Source: Rothia sp. ZJ932
GTDB lineage: Bacteria > Actinomycetota > Actinomycetes > Actinomycetales > Micrococcaceae
NCBI RefSeq assembly: GCF_016924835.1
Contig: NZ_CP070480.1
Span: forward strand, 1,178,001-1,242,000
Reading direction: 5' to 3'
DNA: 64,000 bases
Shown here: positions 1 to 9,030 of the stretch, piece after piece
Numbering within the stretch: the first letter of the stretch is position 1
Layout: each line of letters opens with the position of its first letter
Notes under the pieces: model-generated
Database searches by the model: none
What the model was told of the DNA's origin: nothing
Seen by the model: only the letters and a program-made list of their open reading frames with translations
Made by a program: the position numbers and the translations under genes

Positions 1-85
1 AGAGGCCGCCGGTAAGGAGCAGAGCGATTGCAAGCAACACAACAGCAGCCAGCGGATGGCGACGCTTTTGAGAAAGTGCCTTCAC
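1..85 (-). CDS. qcrC: Cytochrome bc1 complex diheme cytochrome c subunit, N-terminal part only
   Basis: Only the first 28 codons lie in the window, reading off the left edge from a GTG at 83-85. They encode a short basic start (VKALSQKRRHP) followed by a hydrophobic helix, the signal-anchor pattern of actinobacterial QcrC. QcrC is the membrane-anchored diheme cytochrome c of the bc1 complex, which passes electrons directly to the aa3 oxidase. No heme motif is visible because the gene is cut. The call rests mainly on position: qcrC directly follows ctaE in actinobacterial cta-qcr operons. An unrelated secreted or membrane protein cannot be excluded from the sequence alone. Confidence 0.65.
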   Translation of the reverse strand, partial: MKALSQKRRHPLAAVVLLAIALLLTGGL

Positions 86-141
86 GTTGATTTCCTTTAG
101 TGTGTGCTAAATATGCTGAGTTTAAAGTTTCACTTCAAGGT

Positions 142-780
142 TTACTTCAAGAAGTAAACGATGTAGAACAGGACAATCCAGATCACATCAACGAAGTGCC
201 AGTAGTAAGAAACAACAATTGCTGAAGTTGCTTCGTAGTGACCAAAACGCTTAGCGACGTAAGCGCGTCCAATAATGAACAAGAAGGCCACAAGACCACC
301 GGTCACGTGAAGTGCGTGGAAGCCAGTGGTGATATAGAAGGCTGAGCCGTATGCGCTAGAAGCGATGGTCATGCCTTCTGACACGAGGTTTGAGTATTCA
401 TAAGCCTGAACTGAAACAAAGAAAGCACCCATGAGGAAGGTCAACAAGAACCACTCAATCATGCCCCACTCTTTGAAGTTAAAGAGTGAGCCGGTGCGGC
501 GAGGTTTCAGCTGCTCAGCTTTAAAGACACCAAACTGGCAGGTAACCGAGCTCAAAACGAGCACGATAGTGTTACCGAGCGCCAGCGGAACCTCGAGGTG
601 ATGCACGTTTTCTGCCCAAATGTCTGGGCGTGCAGCACGGAGCGTAAAGTACATTGCGAATAGTCCGGCAAAGAACATGAGCTCAGAAGCCAACCAAACA
701 ACGGTGCCTACTGATACAGCGTTGGGTCGGTTCAGAGTCGCATGTGCGGACTTACTGGGTGTATGGGTTGCAGTTGTCAC
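142..780 (-). CDS. ctaE: Cytochrome c oxidase subunit III
   Basis: Subunit III of the aa3-type terminal oxidase, an integral membrane protein that stabilises the catalytic subunit I. The protein has a long run of hydrophobic helices and the family signatures [17 protein letters not shown] near the N-terminus, [10 protein letters not shown] in the middle and [11 protein letters not shown] near the end. I place the start at the GTG at 778-780 ([10 protein letters not shown]), which fits the family's usual N-terminus; an upstream TTG at 816 would add 12 unlikely residues. qcrC follows 56 bases downstream on the same strand, so the two are probably co-transcribed. trpD is divergent upstream. Confidence 0.95.
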   Translation of the reverse strand: MTTATHTPSKSAHATLNRPNAVSVGTVVWLASELMFFAGLFAMYFTLRAARPDIWAENVHHLEVPLALGNTIVLVLSSVTCQFGVFKAEQLKPRRTGSLFNFKEWGMIEWFLLTFLMGAFFVSVQAYEYSNLVSEGMTIASSAYGSAFYITTGFHALHVTGGLVAFLFIIGRAYVAKRFGHYEATSAIVVSYYWHFVDVIWIVLFYIVYFLK

Positions 781-976
781 ATAGACATTATGTCTGTAAA
801 ACTCTCTCAGAACCAACAGGTTAGAGGTTTGGCAGGGGGGTGTGTTGCATCTGACCCCTTATTTTTCGCGGTTTTTGGTGCTTTTGTGACATTTACTTTA
901 CTCATCAGAGGATGGAGCGAAGAAACAATCTACGTGAAGGTGAAGACGTGGGGGAGTGAGACATACAATTTGGGAT

Positions 977-2023
977 ATGACTTATCACGCTGAACACTCC
1001 TGGACGATGATCCTTGCTGACCTCGTTGCACGTAAAGATCTCACACCACAACAAATTGACTGGGCAATGAATGAAATCATGACCGGTCAGACATCTGAGG
1101 CAATCATCGGTGCTTTCCTGGTCGCCCTCCACGTCAAAGGTGAGACCCCTGATGAACTCAACGCCTTGGCTCAGGGCATGCTTGATAAGGCTGAACCCAT
1201 TGAGGTCACACAAAACGCCGTTGACATTGTTGGAACCGGTGGCGATCTTCAAAATACGGTGAATATCTCAACGATGGCTTCACTTGTCATCGCTGGCGCG
1301 GGTATTCCCGTCATTAAACACGGTAACCGTTCTTCAACCTCGTCCTCAGGTTCAGCTGATGTGCTGGAGGTTCTTGGCGTTAATTTGGCTCTCCCCATCC
1401 ACCAGGTAGCCGAGGCAGTCAATAAAACCGGCATCACCTTCCTCTTTGCACAGGTATTCCATCCCTCTATGAAATTTGTGGCTCCCGTTCGCCGAAGCCT
1501 CGGCGTTCCCACCGCCTTCAACTACCTTGGCCCCATGACCAATCCTGCACGCGTCCGCGCATCCGCCATCGGTGTTGCTGATGCAAAAATGGCAGAAAAA
1601 ATCGCTCAGGTCTTCGCATCCCGCGGCGACCACGCCCTTGTTTTCCGTGGCTCTGATGGTCTCGATGAAATTACTATCACGGGGGAGTCACAAGTCTGGG
1701 AGACCGGGGACGGCTCATACGTTGAGCATATTATTCGTCCGACTGATTTCGGTTTTGAAGAAGGCAGTCTGGATGATTTACGCGGGGGAGATGCAAAGCA
1801 TAACGCTCAGGTTGTGATTGATACTTTATCTGGAAAGCAAGGTGCTATTCGCACCGCGGTTGTACTCAACGTTGCCTCTGCCATTGTCGCTTTTGAGCCT
1901 CAGGGCTCATCAACAGATTTCAAGGACCGCTTCGCACAGGCGATTGCTCGGGCAGAAGAATCAATCGACTCAGGTGCTGCACACAGAGTGCTAGATCAGT
2001 GGGTGGCATATACCAACCAGTAA
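977..2023 (+). CDS. trpD: Anthranilate phosphoribosyltransferase
   Basis: Second step of tryptophan synthesis: transfers the phosphoribosyl group of PRPP to anthranilate, in the cytoplasm. The protein carries the family's glycine-rich PRPP site (DIVGTGGD), the conserved KHGNRSSTSSSGSADVLE segment and the FNYLGPMTNPA motif. Length is normal at 348 residues. I choose ATG 977 because it leaves the usual short lead before the first helix; a GTG at 956 would add seven residues but has its purine-rich stretch too close. The gene stands alone, divergent from ctaE, away from other trp genes, which is common in actinobacteria. A strong terminator follows. Confidence 0.95.
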   Translation: MTYHAEHSWTMILADLVARKDLTPQQIDWAMNEIMTGQTSEAIIGAFLVALHVKGETPDELNALAQGMLDKAEPIEVTQNAVDIVGTGGDLQNTVNISTMASLVIAGAGIPVIKHGNRSSTSSSGSADVLEVLGVNLALPIHQVAEAVNKTGITFLFAQVFHPSMKFVAPVRRSLGVPTAFNYLGPMTNPARVRASAIGVADAKMAEKIAQVFASRGDHALVFRGSDGLDEITITGESQVWETGDGSYVEHIIRPTDFGFEEGSLDDLRGGDAKHNAQVVIDTLSGKQGAIRTAVVLNVASAIVAFEPQGSSTDFKDRFAQAIARAEESIDSGAAHRVLDQWVAYTNQ

Positions 2024-2040
2024 GTACAAGTACCACACAG

Positions 2041-2077
2041 AAAACCCTCAACTCTTTGATAGAGAGTTGAGGGTTTT
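2041..2077. terminator. Bidirectional rho-independent terminator between trpD and the DUF3054 gene
   Basis: A perfect 15-bp stem (2041-2055 with 2063-2077) and a 7-base loop, with an A-run on the left and a T-run on the right. It can stop trpD transcripts and, on the other strand, transcripts of the convergent DUF3054 gene. Confidence 0.9.
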
Positions 2078-2084
2078 TTCATTT

Positions 2085-2447
2085 TTAGGAGTGCTCGATA
2101 CTCAACAGCTTATAGGTGATAAAGCGAGAGGTGCCTAAGATGATACCCGTAAAGATCAGGGTGACCGCCCAGAAAGAGGTTGCGAATCCGCCACCTAAAA
2201 GTATTCGTAAAGCCATGCCAAGATTCGCGACAATAAGCCACTGCACCAACCATGCAGGTAGCCAGCGGTGGAACAGGAGAGAACTCAGGAAGAATCCCGC
2301 CAGAGCTGCCACCATAAAAGGTAATGCTGTTTCAAAAATTCCCAGTAGGTTGAGACCGTGGGAGGCGCGCCCGATAACTGCAAAGATCAATATTGCTAGT
2401 AGATCCATCCCAAGGACAATGAGCTTGTGTGGCGTTGAAAGGTTCAT
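2085..2447 (-). CDS. DUF3054 family membrane protein
   Basis: A 120-residue protein made almost entirely of four hydrophobic helices (roughly residues 8-28, 38-62, 64-84 and 92-112), with the GRASH sequence after the first helix that is typical of DUF3054 proteins. These are widespread in actinobacteria and their role is not known. The gene is convergent with trpD and divergent from rbpA, with no operon partner. No enzyme motif is visible. Confidence 0.8.
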   Translation of the reverse strand: MNLSTPHKLIVLGMDLLAILIFAVIGRASHGLNLLGIFETALPFMVAALAGFFLSSLLFHRWLPAWLVQWLIVANLGMALRILLGGGFATSFWAVTLIFTGIILGTSRFITYKLLSIEHS

Positions 2448-2634
2448 ACAGGAACTCTAACCTGTCAACAGTTGACTCACCAGTTGATCGACGCACTAGG
2501 TAGGGCAACTGAGGAACGATGGTAGGCAAGATAGGGTAGTACTTTTAGAACTACTTTACATAATATAGATTATCGGCTTTCTATACCCGTTGACTTCACG
2601 TCCCCAAACAGTGATTTGCACACCCCGTTATAAT

Positions 2635-2660
2635 GGAATGTTAGTAGTACGTTATGTGTT
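2635..2660 (+). promoter_or_regulatory. SigR/SigH-type promoter of rbpA
   Basis: GGAAT at 2635-2639 and GTT at 2658-2660 are separated by exactly 18 bases, the consensus for promoters of the thiol-stress sigma factor SigR (SigH in mycobacteria). It lies 65 bases upstream of the rbpA start codon. A perfect TATAAT at 2629-2634 just upstream suggests an overlapping housekeeping promoter, although no good -35 hexamer is seen at 17 bases. In Streptomyces rbpA is known to be a SigR target, which supports the reading. Confidence 0.7.
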
Positions 2661-2724
2661 TAGTCAGTGAACTAAACAGTTGAGATCTTTAGAGTCTAGA
2701 GAGCCTCTTGAGGAAAGGAACACG

Positions 2725-3063
2725 ATGAGCGATCGCAGCTTGCGCGGTATGCGCCTCGGTGCACAGTCCATGGAAACCGAAGCTGGTGTTGAACCGGCAC
2801 CCCGCCAGCGCGTTGAGTACCGTACCCCCGATGGTGAACGTGTTTTTGTGACCTTTGCACAAGAAGCCGAAATCCCCGCGACGTGGATGGCTAAATCAGG
2901 TAAAGAAGCGTACCTGGTCAATGGTGATTCCACTCAGGAAGAAACCGCTGAAAAGCCCGTCCGTACCCACTGGGATATGCTCATGGAACGTCGTTCTATG
3001 GAAGAGCTTGAAGAAACCCTCCAGAAGCGTCTTGAGGTTTACCGCGAGCGTCATTCCCTCTAG
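2725..3063 (+). CDS. rbpA: RNA polymerase-binding protein RbpA
   Basis: RbpA binds RNA polymerase and the primary sigma factor and stabilises the open promoter complex; it is found only in actinobacteria. This copy is 112 residues, the usual size. It shows the conserved core RVEYRTPDGERVFVTFA and PATWMAKSGKEA, then the acidic/basic C-terminal helix (THWDMLMERRSMEELEETL) that contacts sigma. The zinc-ligand cysteines found in some RbpA proteins are absent. The start is the ATG at 2725, behind the ribosome site AGGAAAGG at 2711-2718; an upstream in-frame start at 2680 has no such site. It is preceded by a SigR-type promoter and followed by a strong terminator, so it is probably monocistronic. 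Confidence 0.97.
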   Translation: MSDRSLRGMRLGAQSMETEAGVEPAPRQRVEYRTPDGERVFVTFAQEAEIPATWMAKSGKEAYLVNGDSTQEETAEKPVRTHWDMLMERRSMEELEETLQKRLEVYRERHSL

Positions 3064-3094
3064 AGCTAACTACCCTCTGAGGCACTTTTCTGCT

Positions 3095-3132
3095 GAAAAA
3101 GGGCGATTTCTTAGTGGAAATCGCCCTTTTTC
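3095..3132. terminator. Terminator of rbpA
   Basis: A perfect 16-bp inverted repeat (3095-3110 with 3117-3132) with a 6-base loop; the stem begins and ends in A/T runs, so it can act in both directions, serving rbpA and the convergent mannosyltransferase gene. Confidence 0.92.
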
Positions 3133-3149
3133 AGTACTTATGCAGTGCT

Positions 3150-3887
3150 TTATGTGCGCTTGAGCAACTTTTTGAGACCGTGTACTCGTGCAGAAAGACC
3201 CCACTGGGTTACTTTCGCCATCGAGTCGAAGATGATACTGCCGTCCATCTTGGAATCGCCGATTTCACGTTCCACAAAGGTGATCGGAACTTCGACAATT
3301 CGTAAGCCAGCCTGCTCGGAACGCCATGCGAGATCTACCTGAAAAACATAACCCTTTGAATCAATACCTTCAAGGTTTAGCTTAGCAAGGGCTTCTTTAG
3401 TGTAAGCGCGGTAGCCAGCGGTAATGTCTTTGATACCTGTGCCCAGAATCAGGCGGGTGTAAAGGTTAGCTCCGCGTGAAAGAATCTGGCGGTGAACAGG
3501 CCAGTTTTTGGTTTTGCCACCCGGTACGTAGCGTGAACCGATAGCCAGCTCAGCCCCGCACTCGATGGCTTCAAGCAATAGCGGAAGCTGCTCGGGCTGG
3601 TGGGAGCAGTCTGCATCCATTTCAACTAGGACATCGTAGCCGTGCTCTAAGCCCCACTCAAAACCTGCCAGGTAAGCGCCGCCCAAGCCGTCTTTGACGG
3701 TACGATGCAGGACGTTAATCGCCGAGTCGTCTGCTGCCATAGCGTCAGCGAGATCTCCGGTGCCGTCGGGGCTGCTATCATCGACCACAAGGATGTCACT
3801 GTGAGGAACGGCTGCGCGCAAACGAGCTACAACAACCGGCAGGTTGTCTTTCTCGTTGTAGGTGGGAATAACCGTGAGAACTCGCAT
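3150..3887 (-). CDS. ppm1: Polyprenol monophosphomannose synthase (family 2 glycosyltransferase)
   Basis: Transfers mannose from GDP-mannose to polyprenyl phosphate on the inner face of the membrane, giving the lipid-linked donor for mannan, lipoglycan and protein O-mannosylation. The protein has the GT2 fold: [12 protein letters not shown] at the N-terminus, [14 protein letters not shown] and the metal-binding [12 protein letters not shown]. Length is about 245 residues, matching the catalytic domain of Ppm1; no acyltransferase domain (Lnt/Ppm2) is fused. The second ATG (3885-3887) is preferred because AAGGAG lies nine bases upstream; the first ATG at 3893 would be only three bases away from it. 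It is the last gene of the helY block. Confidence 0.88.
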   Translation of the reverse strand: MRVLTVIPTYNEKDNLPVVVARLRAAVPHSDILVVDDSSPDGTGDLADAMAADDSAINVLHRTVKDGLGGAYLAGFEWGLEHGYDVLVEMDADCSHQPEQLPLLLEAIECGAELAIGSRYVPGGKTKNWPVHRQILSRGANLYTRLILGTGIKDITAGYRAYTKEALAKLNLEGIDSKGYVFQVDLAWRSEQAGLRIVEVPITFVEREIGDSKMDGSIIFDSMAKVTQWGLSARVHGLKKLLKRT

Positions 3888-4025
3888 GTGCATTTACTCC
3901 TTGTGCGCTGGGCCGATTGCGCGAAGACGTGTAGACCAACTACCAGTATAAGGCACCGAGTTCCCTGCTATAAATTTGGGTGCAGCTCCCCCACCCATTC
4001 TGTAGGTGAGAAAGGGGTACATCAA

Positions 4026-5096
4026 CTAGAGGGCAAAAACTTCTTGACCGCGAACTACAGTTACGTGGCATCGAGGAAAAACAATGCCATCGAGTTCAGG
4101 AAGCATAGGAGTTCTAGCCCGTGGATCAGTGCTCCACGCAGCTACCCTATCGTCAGCTGTTTGCACCATAAGTGCAGGTGCCTCCCACACTGCAAAGTCA
4201 GCGTTACCACCGGGTACTAGTTGCCCCTGGGTGGGTTCGGCAAAGCCGAGAGCACGCCAGTTACCGCGGGTCATCGCGTTGAAGGCAGCGCGGGCTGAAA
4301 TATTGTGGGAGGCGTCCGCCCGATGGATAGCGTCGCTGACCAGCTGCCAGCCCCAGCGTCTACTCGTGCCCTCAGGATCAGAACCTATAAAGGTTGAAAT
4401 TCCAGCGGTGATACTGCGAACTAGACTATTCTTGCTATCTTCCAAGGAGGAGTTAAAGCCCAGGCTAAGGTTGAGTTTTTCGCAGACGGCGAGCTGTTCA
4501 TCAGTAACTACTGATACCCCGTCCAGCCTGAAGCCGGCGCGCAGGCGTCTCAATGGGCTGTGAGCGTCCACCGCCCTGATAATTTCAAGTGCAGCATCCA
4601 CCTGGCGGGTGTTGCTGGTAGCTAGAGAAACTTTTACCCCTGCATCAATTGCCAGGTTAACCAGTTCACCGGCGTTCTCTTGTAGCGGGTCACAGTACAC
4701 ACCGTAAGCTGCAGTCAAAGACTCCGGGCTTACATCTTCTGAGTGCTCAATGATTGCATAGGGAAAAATCCGCAACGCTAGCTCTGAAGCCGAAAAATCG
4801 GGCACAAGGTTCAGGGGAGCAAAAACGGTAGCAGCAACGTACCCCTGGGCAACCAGCTGCTCTCCAAGCTCCTGTAGGTGAGCTGTGGAATCTACCCTTA
4901 CTCCCCCAGCAACAAAGCCCGGAGTCACCAATAAACCGTCAAGACCAGTCTGCTTCATGCTGTCATCGGCTATTGACGTAGCACCAGCGTCTGACCCCAC
5001 CCATTCCACTTTCTCGCCGTTAGTCAGCATTGCGCTGGCAAAAGGATCAGCAGGGCTGTAGACACTGCCATCTCGCAAAAGGTACACTGCATTCAC
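4026..5096 (-). CDS. Amidohydrolase-superfamily protein lacking the metal-binding HxH motif
   Basis: The frame of a TIM-barrel amidohydrolase is clear: VTPGF early, a late GSDPEGTSRRWGWQLV segment, the RAAFNAMTRGNWRALG helix and the C-terminal GGNADFAVWEAP typical of cytosine-deaminase-like enzymes. However, the usual HxH after TPGF is replaced by VAGGVRV, and I see no clear replacement for the other histidine ligands. It may therefore be inactive or use another chemistry. The start is a GTG at 5096 with GGAG six bases upstream; a TTG at 5108 is less likely. It begins 18 bases after helY, so it is probably co-transcribed. Substrate unknown. Confidence 0.7.
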   Translation of the reverse strand: MNAVYLLRDGSVYSPADPFASAMLTNGEKVEWVGSDAGATSIADDSMKQTGLDGLLVTPGFVAGGVRVDSTAHLQELGEQLVAQGYVAATVFAPLNLVPDFSASELALRIFPYAIIEHSEDVSPESLTAAYGVYCDPLQENAGELVNLAIDAGVKVSLATSNTRQVDAALEIIRAVDAHSPLRRLRAGFRLDGVSVVTDEQLAVCEKLNLSLGFNSSLEDSKNSLVRSITAGISTFIGSDPEGTSRRWGWQLVSDAIHRADASHNISARAAFNAMTRGNWRALGFAEPTQGQLVPGGNADFAVWEAPALMVQTADDRVAAWSTDPRARTPMLPELDGIVFPRCHVTVVRGQEVFAL

Positions 5097-5114
5097 GAAT
5101 AACTCCAAACTTCT

Positions 5115-7958
5115 TTACATCTGATCGGCGACAACGCCGCGCTTGATGAGACCTATACTTGCTTCGCAGAGGGTTCTCAGATGGGGATCCTGCTGAGAAA
5201 CATGCGCAATCTGATCCAGCGAATCAATAACCTGTTTGATCCAGCGCACAAAATCACCAGCAGCCAAATCAGTGCCCTCCAAAGCCTTAGAGAGGGAATC
5301 CCCGCGTGCCCACTTATATACCGGCCACACCATCCCGAGATCAGGCGCAGGGGTCTGCGGTAGCTTGAACCGCTGCTCAGCATCATTAAGCTTGCTCCAC
5401 TGCGTAATGAGAGTGGTAATGGATGATTCGATGTCAGGACGCGGGTAACGACTGAGCAAACCACCGTCATCTCGTTTGCCCTGATAGACCACCGCAGAAA
5501 CAACGGCAGCCGCTGACGCTGAGTCTAGCGCGTCCATAAAGCCTTTTTCGAGGCACAGTGAGGTCAGGAGATCCTTTTCACCGTAGATACGACGCAGGCT
5601 TCTGCCTTGAGGAGTGAGCGAAACAGACCCGTCTTCACCCTGCTCTACATAACCATAGGATGCCAGCAGATCCGTAATGCGGTTAAAGACCTGCGAGATG
5701 GTATTAGTACGGCGGGAAATCTGCCGACGCAGACCATCCGTCTCGCGGTCCAGCTTCCACCAGCGCTCAGCCCAGCGTGCGTGGTCCTCACGCTCAGAGC
5801 AGCCGTGACAGGGATGCTGACGCAGAGCCTGGCGCATCTGCTCAAGTTTCGCGTAATCAGGAGATTCTTTATGATCGAACCAGGTGTTCTGCGCTCGCTC
5901 ACGCGGAGGAATGTTCTTGTAGAGCGCCTCACGCATACGAGAAGCCATATCGCGACGTTCCTTGGGGGTTTTACCCTGCCATTTTTTGGGTACCTTGATT
6001 TTAGAAACAGGCACAATCGGTCCCACCAAATCGCGCACATCAAGGCGACGGATGTGGGCGTCAATCGTCAAGATGGACGGGCGGGGGTCATCATTCGACT
6101 CGGCACGGGTTAGTACTACTGCCTCTCCCCTGTTTTTACCGCGGGGAATTTCGATGACATCTCCGGGCACTAGCTGCTGCAAAGAAGCAATGGACTGCGA
6201 TAATGAGAGCTTTTTGCGGCTTTTTTCCACTGATTTTTCAAGTTCTTTAATATCCCTGCGAAGACGCGCGTAGTCGGTAAAATCGCCCAGATGGCATTCC
6301 ATGGACGCAGTATACCCTTCAAGAGCACGCTCGTTTTTACGCACACGCTGGGCGATGCCCACCACTGACTTATCAGCTTGAAACTGGGCGAAAGAGGATT
6401 CTAGGATTTTACGGGTACGCTCGGCCCCAAACTGTGCGATGAGGTTCGCGCTCATGTTGTAGGTGGGACGGAAGGAAGAGTTCAGCGGGTATGTACGGCG
6501 CGAAGCCAAACCTGCAACCTGTTCAGCCTGCATACCGGGGCGCCACATCACCACCGCGTGCCCCTCGACATCAATGCCGCGGCGTCCCGCGCGTCCTGTC
6601 AGCTGAGTGTACTCACCGGGGGTAATGTCCACATGGTTTTCGCCATTAAACTTGGTGAGCTTCTCAAGCACCACGGAACGGGCGGGCATGTTAATACCCA
6701 GCGCCAGAGTCTCCGTTGCAAAAACCACCTTAATGAGACCCTCAGAGAAAAGAGTCTCAACAATTTCCTTGAAAACAGGGAGCAAACCGGCGTGGTGAGC
6801 AGCTACACCGCGAGTGAGCCCCTCACGCCATTCGTAGAATCCCAGCACCTTGAGATCTCGGACGTCCAAGGACGCGGTCGCCTCAGCAATGTAGGCGCGG
6901 ATGGTTTGCGCTTGGGCTTCAGTAGTCAGCCGAATATCAGCGTCGATGCACTGCGATACTGCGCCATCACACCCAGCACGAGAGAATATAAAGCAAATAG
7001 CCGGTAGCAGACCGTTCGCGTCGAGTGTTTCAATCATTGCCGGACGCGAAATACGAGCTGGCATAGACGGCGGCGAAGAAAAACCGCTTACCGACGTATT
7101 GAGAGCTGCACCTCGACGGTCTCTGGGACCACGGCGACGACCGCGCTGATGGGGCGCTCGCGGACGAGCGCGTGAGGGCCGCCCTCTATGGGTACGCATC
7201 TTAAGTAGCTCGGGGTTAACCGCAGGTGCATCATCAGACTTATTGCTGAGAGCATCAGCCGCTTCTCCTACGGTGGTTTCTTCAGCGAAGAGGTCCACCA
7301 GGCGCTTACCAGCCAACACGTGCTGCCACAGGGGCACTGGGCGGTGTTCAGAGACAATAACATCGGTGCTACCACGCACGGTATCAAGCCAGGCACCGAA
7401 CTCCTCAACGTTCGATACTGTCGCCGAGAGAGAAATGATAGAGATGTGCTCTGGCAGGTGAATAATTACTTCTTCCCACACTGCCCCGCGAAAGCGGTCA
7501 GCCAGGTAATGAACCTCATCCATAACCACAAAAGCGAGGTTATTCAGGGTTGAAGAGTCTGCATAAAGCATATTACGCAGAACTTCGGTGGTCATGACCA
7601 CCACCGGCGCCTCAGAATTAATGGAGGTGTCACCGGTCAGTAGACCCACGGCATCTTCGCCGTACTGCTCTACCAGGTCATTGTATTTCTGATTGCTCAG
7701 CGCCTTGATGGGGGTAGTATAAAAAGCCTTTTTTCCCTGGGCAAGGGCGCAGTGAATAGCGAATTCACCCACGATGGTTTTGCCCGCACCGGTGGGGGCA
7801 GCTACCAGCACCCCGCGTCCTGCTTCAACGCTGCGGCAGGCCTCTTTCTGAAAAGTATCAAGCTCAAAACCCAACTGGGATTCAAAAATGCCGAGCTGCG
7901 TTTTAGAATGGGCAGCTCGTTCTTTAGCGTGACGGTAGCGTTCTGCATAGATAGACAT
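5115..7958 (-). CDS. helY: Ski2-like DEAD/DEAH-box RNA helicase (HelY type)
   Basis: A 947-residue superfamily 2 helicase. Motifs visible are Walker A AAPTGAGKT at residues 53-61, DEVH at 147-150, SAT at 178-180 and the late QLTGRAGRRG motif VI. The C-terminal 180 residues form the DSHCT domain of Ski2/Mtr4-type helicases. Between the two RecA domains is an arginine-rich, proline-rich stretch at about residues 255-285, likely disordered. The closest characterised relatives are mycobacterial HelY and yeast Ski2; the RNA substrate in bacteria is unclear. It lies downstream of tatA-tatC, a common actinobacterial arrangement. Confidence 0.92.
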   Translation of the reverse strand: MSIYAERYRHAKERAAHSKTQLGIFESQLGFELDTFQKEACRSVEAGRGVLVAAPTGAGKTIVGEFAIHCALAQGKKAFYTTPIKALSNQKYNDLVEQYGEDAVGLLTGDTSINSEAPVVVMTTEVLRNMLYADSSTLNNLAFVVMDEVHYLADRFRGAVWEEVIIHLPEHISIISLSATVSNVEEFGAWLDTVRGSTDVIVSEHRPVPLWQHVLAGKRLVDLFAEETTVGEAADALSNKSDDAPAVNPELLKMRTHRGRPSRARPRAPHQRGRRRGPRDRRGAALNTSVSGFSSPPSMPARISRPAMIETLDANGLLPAICFIFSRAGCDGAVSQCIDADIRLTTEAQAQTIRAYIAEATASLDVRDLKVLGFYEWREGLTRGVAAHHAGLLPVFKEIVETLFSEGLIKVVFATETLALGINMPARSVVLEKLTKFNGENHVDITPGEYTQLTGRAGRRGIDVEGHAVVMWRPGMQAEQVAGLASRRTYPLNSSFRPTYNMSANLIAQFGAERTRKILESSFAQFQADKSVVGIAQRVRKNERALEGYTASMECHLGDFTDYARLRRDIKELEKSVEKSRKKLSLSQSIASLQQLVPGDVIEIPRGKNRGEAVVLTRAESNDDPRPSILTIDAHIRRLDVRDLVGPIVPVSKIKVPKKWQGKTPKERRDMASRMREALYKNIPPRERAQNTWFDHKESPDYAKLEQMRQALRQHPCHGCSEREDHARWAERWWKLDRETDGLRRQISRRTNTISQVFNRITDLLASYGYVEQGEDGSVSLTPQGRSLRRIYGEKDLLTSLCLEKGFMDALDSASAAAVVSAVVYQGKRDDGGLLSRYPRPDIESSITTLITQWSKLNDAEQRFKLPQTPAPDLGMVWPVYKWARGDSLSKALEGTDLAAGDFVRWIKQVIDSLDQIAHVSQQDPHLRTLCEASIGLIKRGVVADQM

Positions 7959-8014
7959 ATATCTAATCCTACGGCAGAGAGATCAGTACCCTCCACCGAC
8001 TTGTGCTCTCAGCG

Positions 8015-8053
8015 GATAAGCCCAGCACATCGTCATCGGTGGCTGGGCTTATC
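8015..8053 (-). promoter_or_regulatory. Hairpin between tatC and helY
   Basis: A perfect 12-bp inverted repeat (GATAAGCCCAGC at 8015-8026 and its complement at 8042-8053) with a 15-base loop. It lacks a T-run on either side, so it is not a textbook terminator; it could be a processing or stability element within the operon. Confidence 0.55.
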
Positions 8054-8074
8054 GAAGAAAAATTGAGGCGATAT

Positions 8075-8935
8075 TTAGTTTTGTTCTACGCGACCAAGCT
8101 GATCCAATTCTTCTTTACTGGTAGCGCGGTTCAGTTCTTCGGAGGTCAGCCCCGCAGCGAGCTTAGCGTTCTTACGATCACGACGCTTATCGTTGAGAAT
8201 ACAAATGCCGATAGCAAGGAAGAAGAAGAAAAGCAGGGGCGCCGCGAGGTAGAACATGGTCATGGGATCAGTACCCGGTGCCACCGCTGCCGCTAGGGTA
8301 GCCACTACAACAACAACCCAACGCCATGCTTTGAGAATGGTGCGACCGCGAATCAGACCCACCATATTGATACCCACCAGAACAACGGGAAGAACGAAAG
8401 CAATACCGAAGATCACCATAAACTTCACGAAGAAGGAAATGTAAACCTCAGCGGTCATCACGTTCCAAGTACCCTCAGGGTTGAACATGGTCAGCGCCTT
8501 GATAGCTGCTGGAATACACCACCACGCTACTGCCAGACCCAGGAAGAACATGGGAACAGCCGCGGAAACAAAACCAATGGCGTAAAGTTTTTCGCGCTTG
8601 TACAAAGCTGGAGTAATAAACGCCCACAGCTGGTACAGCCAAACCGGAGAGGCAAGTACCAAACCGATGTAAAGCGAAACCACGATCATAAGGTTGAAAG
8701 CGGCTGCCGGGGTCGCATAGTTCAATACCGCTTCGCGACCCTCAATCGAGTTAATTTCTTGTAAAGGACCGGAGATAGCGTCAATGAAGGGGTTATAGAG
8801 AAAGAAACCGCCGATAGCACCCAAGACAGTAGCGATCGCAGCCTTAATCAAACGGTTTCTGAACTCGCGGAAGTGCTCCCCCAACGCCATTTTCGCTTGG
8901 GGGTTATTCTTTCGACTGGTCACTTTACTCGCCAT
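8075..8935 (-). CDS. tatC: Sec-independent protein translocase TatC
   Basis: Core receptor of the twin-arginine system, which exports folded proteins across the cytoplasmic membrane and recognises the twin-arginine signal peptide. The 286-residue protein has six predicted helices and the family hallmarks: LGEHFREFRNRL at the N-terminus (with the conserved glutamate), the FITPALYKREK loop and the FGIAFVLPVVL helix. The C-terminal tail is long, charged and lysine-rich, as in many actinobacteria. It follows tatA after a hairpin and precedes helY. No tatB is seen here; in many actinobacteria tatB lies elsewhere. Confidence 0.96.
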   Translation of the reverse strand: MASKVTSRKNNPQAKMALGEHFREFRNRLIKAAIATVLGAIGGFFLYNPFIDAISGPLQEINSIEGREAVLNYATPAAAFNLMIVVSLYIGLVLASPVWLYQLWAFITPALYKREKLYAIGFVSAAVPMFFLGLAVAWWCIPAAIKALTMFNPEGTWNVMTAEVYISFFVKFMVIFGIAFVLPVVLVGINMVGLIRGRTILKAWRWVVVVVATLAAAVAPGTDPMTMFYLAAPLLFFFFLAIGICILNDKRRDRKNAKLAAGLTSEELNRATSKEELDQLGRVEQN

Positions 8936-8954
8936 GGGTACTCCGAAAAGTCAG

Positions 8955-9027
8955 AAATCTTTACACTAAGAAACGCCCGCATCTGCGCACCTCGCGGGGT
9001 AACGCAAATACGGGCTATCAAAGATTT
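8955..9027 (-). promoter_or_regulatory. Nested hairpin between tatA and tatC
   Basis: Two nested inverted repeats: outer AAATCTTT/AAAGATTT (8955-8962 with 9020-9027) and inner GCCCG/CGGGC (8975-8979 with 9011-9015). It fills the gap between tatA and tatC and ends about 20 bases before the tatC start. It may let part of the transcripts stop after tatA, so that TatA is made in excess over TatC; this role is inferred. Confidence 0.5.
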
Positions 9028-9030
9028 TAG

